A stretch of DNA of 64,000 bases, from positions 1-64,000 of the forward strand of contig URPH01000005.1 in the NCBI GenBank assembly GCA_900549665.1. Direction: 5' to 3'. The first letter of the stretch is position 1. The number at the start of each line of letters is the position of its first letter. Position numbers and translations under genes: made by a program. Source of the stretch: an uncultured Lachnospiraceae bacterium (GTDB taxonomy: Bacteria > Bacillota > Clostridia > Lachnospirales > Lachnospiraceae). The notes below the pieces were generated by a model. That model was not told where the DNA came from and made no database searches. It worked only from the letters and a program-made list of their open reading frames with translations. Below are positions 59,096 to 64,000 of this stretch, in pieces.

Positions 59096-60328
59096 TTACT
59101 TATCATCTGCTGCTACAACACCGGGAAGTGCTTTTCCCTCTAAGAATTCCAGAGAAGCTCCACCACCTGTAGAGATATGGCTCATCTTGTCTGCAAAACC
59201 TAACTGGTTGCAGGCTGCTGCAGAGTCACCACCACCGATGATCGTTGTTGCATCTGTTTCAGCTAAAGCTTTTGCTACAGCGATTGTACCTTTTGCAAGT
59301 GTCGGGTTTTCGAATACACCCATCGGTCCGTTCCAAACAACTGTCTTGGCTTCTTTTGCTGCTTTTGCAAATAATTCCTGTGTCTTAGGTCCGATATCAA
59401 GACCTTCTTTGTCAGCAGGGATCTTTGTAGAGTCTACATATTCAACTTCGATTTCAGCATCGATCGGATTCGGGAAACCATCAGCTACTGCTGTATCTAC
59501 GGGAAGTAATAATTTCTTTCCTAATTTTTCAGCTTTAGCCATCATTTCTTTACAGTAATCCAGTTTCTCATCATCTACTAATGAGTTACCGATTTCATAT
59601 CCCTGTGCTTTTAAGAATGTGAATGCCATACCACCACCGATGATCAGAGTATCACATTTCTCAAGTAAGTTGTTGATAACGTTTAATTTGTCAGCAACTT
59701 TAGCACCACCAAGGATAGCTACGAAAGGACGAACCGGATTCTCAACTGCATTTCCCAAGAAATCGATTTCTTTCTGCATTAAGTATCCAACTGCGTTCTC
59801 TCCGCCTTTTGCGGTAATATATTTGGTAACTACAGCTACAGAAGCATGTGCTCTGTGAGCAGAACCGAATGCGTCGCATACATATACATCAGCAAGATCA
59901 GCTAATTCTTTTGCAAATGCTTCGCCTGCTTCTGTAGGTTTGGTCTCTTCTTTGCCACGGAAACGTGTATTCTGAAGTAATACAACATCTCCTTCTTTCA
60001 TAGCTTCTACAGCCTTTGTAGCTGCTTCGCCTGTTACATTGTAATCAGCAACGAAAGTAACTTCCTTGCCTAATTTTTCAGATAATCTCTTTGCTACAGG
60101 AGCTAAAGATTCGCCTTCATTGGGGCCGTTTTTAACTTTTCCAAGATGTGAGCAAAGGATAACTTTACCACCATCTTTGATTAATTTTTCGATTGTGGGA
60201 AGAGCTGCGTTGATACGTGTTTCGTCTGTGATCACACCATCTTTTAACGGAACGTTAAAGTCGCATCTTACCAGTACACGTTTACCTTTTACGTTGATAT
60301 CATCAACTGATTTTTTGTTTAATGACAT
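59096..60328 (-). CDS. pgk: phosphoglycerate kinase
   Basis: 410 residues. Transfers phosphate from 1,3-bisphosphoglycerate to ADP. VLVRCDFNVPL, LCSHLGKVKNG, LQNTRFRGKEE, FGSAHRAHAS, GGAKVADK and the nucleotide loop GGGDSAAA are seen. The ATG at 60328 follows AAGGAGG. Its N-terminus MSLNKKSVDDINVKGKRV is typical. Confidence 0.98.
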   Translation of the reverse strand: MSLNKKSVDDINVKGKRVLVRCDFNVPLKDGVITDETRINAALPTIEKLIKDGGKVILCSHLGKVKNGPNEGESLAPVAKRLSEKLGKEVTFVADYNVTGEAATKAVEAMKEGDVVLLQNTRFRGKEETKPTEAGEAFAKELADLADVYVCDAFGSAHRAHASVAVVTKYITAKGGENAVGYLMQKEIDFLGNAVENPVRPFVAILGGAKVADKLNVINNLLEKCDTLIIGGGMAFTFLKAQGYEIGNSLVDDEKLDYCKEMMAKAEKLGKKLLLPVDTAVADGFPNPIDAEIEVEYVDSTKIPADKEGLDIGPKTQELFAKAAKEAKTVVWNGPMGVFENPTLAKGTIAVAKALAETDATTIIGGGDSAAACNQLGFADKMSHISTGGGASLEFLEGKALPGVVAADDK

Positions 60329-60353
60329 TTGTAATGCCTCCTTATATGATTTT

Positions 60354-60384
60354 AAAAAAAGGATCCGGTCCAAAAGACCGGACC
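60354..60384 (-). terminator. terminator/attenuator between gapA and pgk
   Basis: Minus-strand stem GGGTCCGGTC / GACCGGATCC (60375-60384 and 60361-60370, one wobble), four- to five-base loop, seven T residues. It would lower pgk-tpiA expression relative to gapA. Confidence 0.8.
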
Positions 60385-60419
60385 CTTTAAGGTCTTTACC
60401 TGAGTTGGTTCAGATCAAA

Positions 60420-61421
60420 TTATGCTAATTCAGCAAAGTATTTGATTGTACGAACCATCTGAGATGTGTAGCTGTTCTCGTTGTCATACCAAGAAACAAC
60501 CTGTACTAAATTGTCTTCGCCAACCATTGTCTGTGTTGCATCGAAGATTGAACCATATGTTGATCCAACGATATCTGAAGAAACGATTTCTTCTTCGTTG
60601 TAACCAAATGATTCTGTAGCTGCTGCTTTCATAGCTGCATTGATTTCTTCTTTTGTTACAGATTTTTCAACTGTAGCAACTAAGATTGTTGTAGATCCTG
60701 TAGGGGTAGGAACACGCTGTGCAGAACCGATTAATTTGCCGTTTAATTCAGGGATAACTAAACCGATAGCTTTTGCAGCACCTGTTGAGTTGGGAACGAT
60801 ATTAACAGCACCTGCACGAGATCTTCTTAAATCACCTTTTCTCTGAGGTCCGTCAAGGATCATCTGATCACCTGTGTAAGCATGAATTGTGCTCATAATA
60901 CCGGATTTGATGCCTGCTAAGTCATTTAATGCTTTAGCCATAGGAGCTAAGCAGTTTGTTGTACAAGATGCAGCTGAGATAATTTTATCTTCAGGCTTTA
61001 ATGTTTTGTGGTTTACATTGTAAACGATTGTAGGAAGGTCGTTTCCTGCAGGAGCAGAAATAACAACTTTCTTAGCGCCGGCATTGATATGAGCCTGTGC
61101 TTTTTCTTTAGATGTATAGAAACCTGAGCATTCAAGAACAACGTCTACACCAAGTTCTCCCCAAGGACAGTTGTTTGCATCGGGCTCTTTGTAGATTTTT
61201 AATGTTTTTCCATCAACTGTGATAGAATCTTCGCCAGCTACTACTGTATCAGCTTTGGCATATTTACCCTGTGAAGAGTCATATTTCAGAAGGTGAGCTA
61301 ACATCTTAGGTGATGTTAAATCATTGATTGCTACTACTTCATAACCTTCAGCACCAAACATCTGTCTGAATGCAAGACGACCAATACGGCCAAAACCATT
61401 AATTGCTACTTTTACTGCCAT
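60420..61421 (-). CDS. gapA: glyceraldehyde-3-phosphate dehydrogenase
   Basis: 333 residues. NAD-dependent glycolytic enzyme. Rossmann GFGRIGRLAFR, the catalytic Cys in SAASCTTNCLAP, STIHAYTGDQ, DLRRSRAGAVNIVP and the C-terminal WYDNENSYTSQ. First gene of the cluster. Confidence 0.99.
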   Translation of the reverse strand: MAVKVAINGFGRIGRLAFRQMFGAEGYEVVAINDLTSPKMLAHLLKYDSSQGKYAKADTVVAGEDSITVDGKTLKIYKEPDANNCPWGELGVDVVLECSGFYTSKEKAQAHINAGAKKVVISAPAGNDLPTIVYNVNHKTLKPEDKIISAASCTTNCLAPMAKALNDLAGIKSGIMSTIHAYTGDQMILDGPQRKGDLRRSRAGAVNIVPNSTGAAKAIGLVIPELNGKLIGSAQRVPTPTGSTTILVATVEKSVTKEEINAAMKAAATESFGYNEEEIVSSDIVGSTYGSIFDATQTMVGEDNLVQVVSWYDNENSYTSQMVRTIKYFAELA

Positions 61422-61505
61422 TTTGTAATTCCTCCTAAAATGAATTTTAATATATTATTCTGAAAATATGCATGCGCACATAATCAGAACTTTGTCAGCA
61501 CATTC

Positions 61506-61534
61506 ATTGTACATAATTTGTCCTAAAATATCAA
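61506..61534 (-). promoter_or_regulatory. promoter of gapA
   Basis: Minus-strand TTGATA (61529-61534), a 17-bp spacer, TACAAT (61506-61511), with an ~80-nt leader. Confidence 0.65.
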
Positions 61535-61645
61535 GACATAAATCAAAAGAAAATCGAAGAAAAGAAAAGAATTTTGCCCTTTTATAGAGTTTATGCTCTG
61601 TGTTATGATAGTTTTGATTTAAAAACTGAAAGGCAGGATAACGCT

Positions 61646-62473
61646 ATGAGTATTCCATCTGATTTTCATCTGCACTCTTCCTTTTCCGGAGACTGCGACA
61701 CCCCCATGGACCTGATGGTCCGGTCCGGAATTGCAAAAGGCTTGCAATCCATGTGCTTTACCGAACACAATGATTTTGATTTTCCTGATATTCCGGAATC
61801 CGGAATCAACAGTTCAACCTTCCTTTTAAATGTCGATTCCTATTTATATGACATACTGAGAATGCGCGAAAAATACGCAGACAAAATACAGATCCTGTTC
61901 GGCATCGAGATCGGACTGCAGGATAGCTGTCTTGATAAAAATACAGAATTGACAAACGCATATGATTTTGACTTTGTCATCGCTTCTTCTCATTTGTGCA
62001 TGGGAGCGGATCCTTACTACCCATCCTTTTTTGAAAACCACAAGGCATCCGACGGCTATCGCGCTTATTTTGAAGAAATGTTATCATATGTCAGAAACTA
62101 TAAAGACTACGACGTTTATGGTCATCTTGACTATATTGCGCGGTATGCACCGGCTGATGCAGACCGTTCCTTTTCCTATTTTGATTATTCCGATCTCATC
62201 GACGAGATTTTAAAAGCGATCATTTCAAACCATAAGGGAATCGAATGCAACACATCGGGGCTGCGCAAGCCTTTAAACGCTACAAACCCTTCTGTTGATA
62301 TTTTAAAACGTTACAAGGAACTTGGTGGTGAGATCATCACAGTCGGCTCTGATGCTCATTTTGCAGAGCATGTTGCGGCAGACTTTGACAAAGCCGCCGA
62401 CATCCTGAAAGCATGCGGCTTTCGATATTACAACACCTTTGTACACAGGCAGCCTGTTTTCGACAAGCTCTGA
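61646..62473 (+). CDS. hisK: PHP-domain histidinol-phosphatase
   Basis: 275 residues of the HisJ/HisK PHP family. Hydrolyses histidinol phosphate. Metal ligands: HLHSSFSGD, CFTEHND, a Glu in FGIEIGLQ, ASSHLC, YGHLDYIARY and the final Asp/His in GSDAHFAEHV. The ATG at 61646 is chosen over 61574 because the domain starts there and AGGCAGGA lies upstream. No other his genes are near. It is divergent from gapA. Confidence 0.88.
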   Translation: MSIPSDFHLHSSFSGDCDTPMDLMVRSGIAKGLQSMCFTEHNDFDFPDIPESGINSSTFLLNVDSYLYDILRMREKYADKIQILFGIEIGLQDSCLDKNTELTNAYDFDFVIASSHLCMGADPYYPSFFENHKASDGYRAYFEEMLSYVRNYKDYDVYGHLDYIARYAPADADRSFSYFDYSDLIDEILKAIISNHKGIECNTSGLRKPLNATNPSVDILKRYKELGGEIITVGSDAHFAEHVAADFDKAADILKACGFRYYNTFVHRQPVFDKL

Positions 62474-62533
62474 TTTTCCCGTTCTCAACATTGTCCCGGT
62501 TTCATATATTAAGAAAAAACAGGATGTGTTTTC

Positions 62534-63925
62534 TTGCTTCAGACCATCAGAAAAAGCAATTTGATACTCGGGACACTGATGTTGACACTGGCCGGTGTTC
62601 TGACCAGAATCATCGGTTTCTTTTATCGTATATTTTTATCCCGGCAGATTGGTGAGGAGGGCATGGGAATCTACCAGCTTTTATCCCCTCTCATGGCATT
62701 GTCATTCTCCTTTACCTGTGCCGGTATCCAGACATCCTTATCCAAGCACGTCGCGGCCTGCGAGGCAGAAAACAGACATCAGAAAAGCATCCTGACATTG
62801 TTCTGTGCTTTTTTTATATCGGTTTTACTGTCTCTTTTTGCAGGACTTCTGCTATGTCGTTTCCGCATTTACATTTCTGTTGCATTTCTTTCCGAAGAAA
62901 GATGCCAAAACCTCATTACCATTTATGCGCTGTCTCTTCCGTTCTGCGCTATCCACAGCTGCATCAACGGTTATTATTTCGGACTAAGAAAAACAACTGT
63001 CCCCTCCGTCACACAATTGATTGAACAGCTTGTACGTGTATGCAGCGTGATCGTATTGTTTTTTCTTTTTCCGGATACAGACTTTGAAAAAAAAATTGCC
63101 TTCGCAGTCCTGGGACTTACCCTCGGAGAAATTGCCTCATCCATGACCAGCCTTTTCATATTGAGACCTGTTTTAAAGGGACCGGCAAACAAATCCGTGG
63201 ATTTTGGCGGATACAACAGGGCTTTTTGCAGCCTGCTTTCCCTGGCTGCTCCTTTGAGCCTTAACCGGATTATATTAAACGCTTTACAAAGCATCGAAGC
63301 TGCCTATCTGCCAAGAAAACTGACTGAATATGGATATGCTCCTTCTGAAGCTCTGTCTGTTTACGGTGTTTTTATGGGAATGGCACTCCCCATGATTCTG
63401 TTCCCCCAGGCAGTCACAAGTTCTGTCAGTGTACTGCTTCTGCCCTATGTTTCGGAAGCCGAGGCGAAAAAAGACAGAAAAAAAATATCACATTCCATCT
63501 TTCTTACTACAACCTTTTGTGTCCTGCTCGGCTTTGCATGTCTGGTTTTTTTTTATCTGACCGGTCCATTGATCGGGACGCTGATTTTTCACAGCGAGGA
63601 TGCCGGCCTTTTTATCCGGACCCTCAGCTTTATGTGTCCGTTCCTGTATTTGGGAACGCTTTTAACAAGTATATTAAACGGTCTCGGCAAAGCCACTCTT
63701 TCCTTTCTGATTCATATATCGTCAATCAGCATCCGCCTGCTTGGCATCTTTATCATGGTTCCTGTATTTGGCATCAAATCATACCTTTATTTTTTGATGC
63801 TGGGCCAGATTCTGTATTGTGTTTTGAATTTTGTTGCACTAAAAAAATATCTATACTATAATGACTCGAGGTGTTTCCGTAATCTTAACGGATATAAAAA
63901 GAAATCACACAAATATACAAACTAA
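62534..63925 (+). CDS. SpoVB/MurJ-like MOP superfamily flippase
   Basis: 463 residues with about 14 transmembrane helices. The N-terminal GVLTRIIGFFYRIFLSRQIG is the signature of stage V sporulation protein B and related polysaccharide or lipid II flippases. The second half has NGLGKATLSFLIHISS. Probably translocates lipid-linked peptidoglycan precursors, possibly for spore cortex. A TTG start at 62534 follows AGGA by nine bases; an overlapping ATG ten bases earlier is out of frame. Confidence 0.85.
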   Translation: MLQTIRKSNLILGTLMLTLAGVLTRIIGFFYRIFLSRQIGEEGMGIYQLLSPLMALSFSFTCAGIQTSLSKHVAACEAENRHQKSILTLFCAFFISVLLSLFAGLLLCRFRIYISVAFLSEERCQNLITIYALSLPFCAIHSCINGYYFGLRKTTVPSVTQLIEQLVRVCSVIVLFFLFPDTDFEKKIAFAVLGLTLGEIASSMTSLFILRPVLKGPANKSVDFGGYNRAFCSLLSLAAPLSLNRIILNALQSIEAAYLPRKLTEYGYAPSEALSVYGVFMGMALPMILFPQAVTSSVSVLLLPYVSEAEAKKDRKKISHSIFLTTTFCVLLGFACLVFFYLTGPLIGTLIFHSEDAGLFIRTLSFMCPFLYLGTLLTSILNGLGKATLSFLIHISSISIRLLGIFIMVPVFGIKSYLYFLMLGQILYCVLNFVALKKYLYYNDSRCFRNLNGYKKKSHKYTN

Positions 63926-63936
63926 AGGAAAGAACA

Positions 63937-64000
63937 ATGAGTTTTGAATTTTTACAAAAGCTTCCGACACCTGCCGAAATACGTGAGCAGTACCCGATGC
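63937..64000 (+). CDS. probable 3-deoxy-7-phosphoheptulonate synthase, N-terminal fragment
   Basis: The first 21 codons (MSFEFLQKLPTPAEIREQYP and one more) run off the window edge. AAAGGAAAG precedes the ATG. The LPTPAEIRE-type start resembles clostridial class I DAHP synthases, but the fragment is too short to be sure. Confidence 0.5.
   Translation, partial: MSFEFLQKLPTPAEIREQYPM

Overview
The window looks like a chromosome segment of an anaerobic, endospore-forming Firmicute of the Clostridia, most likely Lachnospiraceae. The evidence is a low-to-mid GC Gram-positive gene style with strong AGGAGG-type ribosome binding sites, sporulation genes (spoIVA, a spoVAF-like gene, a spoVB-like flippase), an oxygen-sensitive class III ribonucleotide reductase (nrdD/nrdG), and the Firmicute ffh-rpsP-rimM-trmD-rplS gene order. 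The family assignment is inference; the 5' end of a 16S rRNA gene (1-367, minus) would settle it.

Layout. 1-11.6 kb: start of an rrn operon with its promoter, a lipoprotein, an OmpR-type response regulator and a sensor kinase separated by an mntP gene under a yybP-ykoY type manganese riboswitch, a spoVAF-like germination gene, dUTPase, nrdD-nrdG behind a NrdR box, and an aminotransferase. 11.7-18.4 kb: RNase HI coupled to a membrane-anchored MutS-like ATPase, then nucleoside salvage (mtaD-like, cdd, purine nucleoside phosphorylase) and spoIVA. 18.5-25.4 kb: metF, gpsA-plsY-der, a DUF512 radical-SAM/PDZ protein and prs. 25.5-39.6 kb: a long leftward translation and secretion cluster, ylxM-ffh-rpsP-khpA-rimM-trmD, an inserted ABC exporter with a permease/CPBP-protease fusion, rplS, two signal peptidases flanking rbgA, rnhB, a FliK-like/FlhB-like pair, a TraX-like gene, yraN and pgeF.

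39.64-51.04 kb is an intact-looking integrative element of about 11.4 kb, bounded by a 12-bp direct repeat. It carries a Tn916-type tyrosine integrase, an excisionase-like HTH protein, a replisome-organizer-like protein, a small-terminase-like protein, XRE and ribbon-helix-helix regulators, a degenerate S24 domain and a full-length tape measure protein. It has no portal, capsid, large terminase or other tail gene that I can recognise. This profile resembles a phage satellite (PICI-like) more than a prophage. Joining its flanks rebuilds a perfect intrinsic terminator for yitT whose stem also holds the -35 box of the essential ylxM-ffh operon. The element also carries a holin-like type I toxin with a convergent antitoxin RNA and a switchable leader, a second predicted antisense RNA over the leader of the S24 operon, a divergent promoter pair with repeated palindromic operators, and terminators inside its operons.

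51.1-64 kb: yitT, gpmI, a 982-residue membrane protein, a cation diffusion facilitator, the glycolytic cluster gapA-pgk-tpiA, a PHP-family histidinol phosphatase, a spoVB-like flippase and the first codons of a probable DAHP synthase. No tRNA gene, CRISPR array or insertion sequence was recognised.
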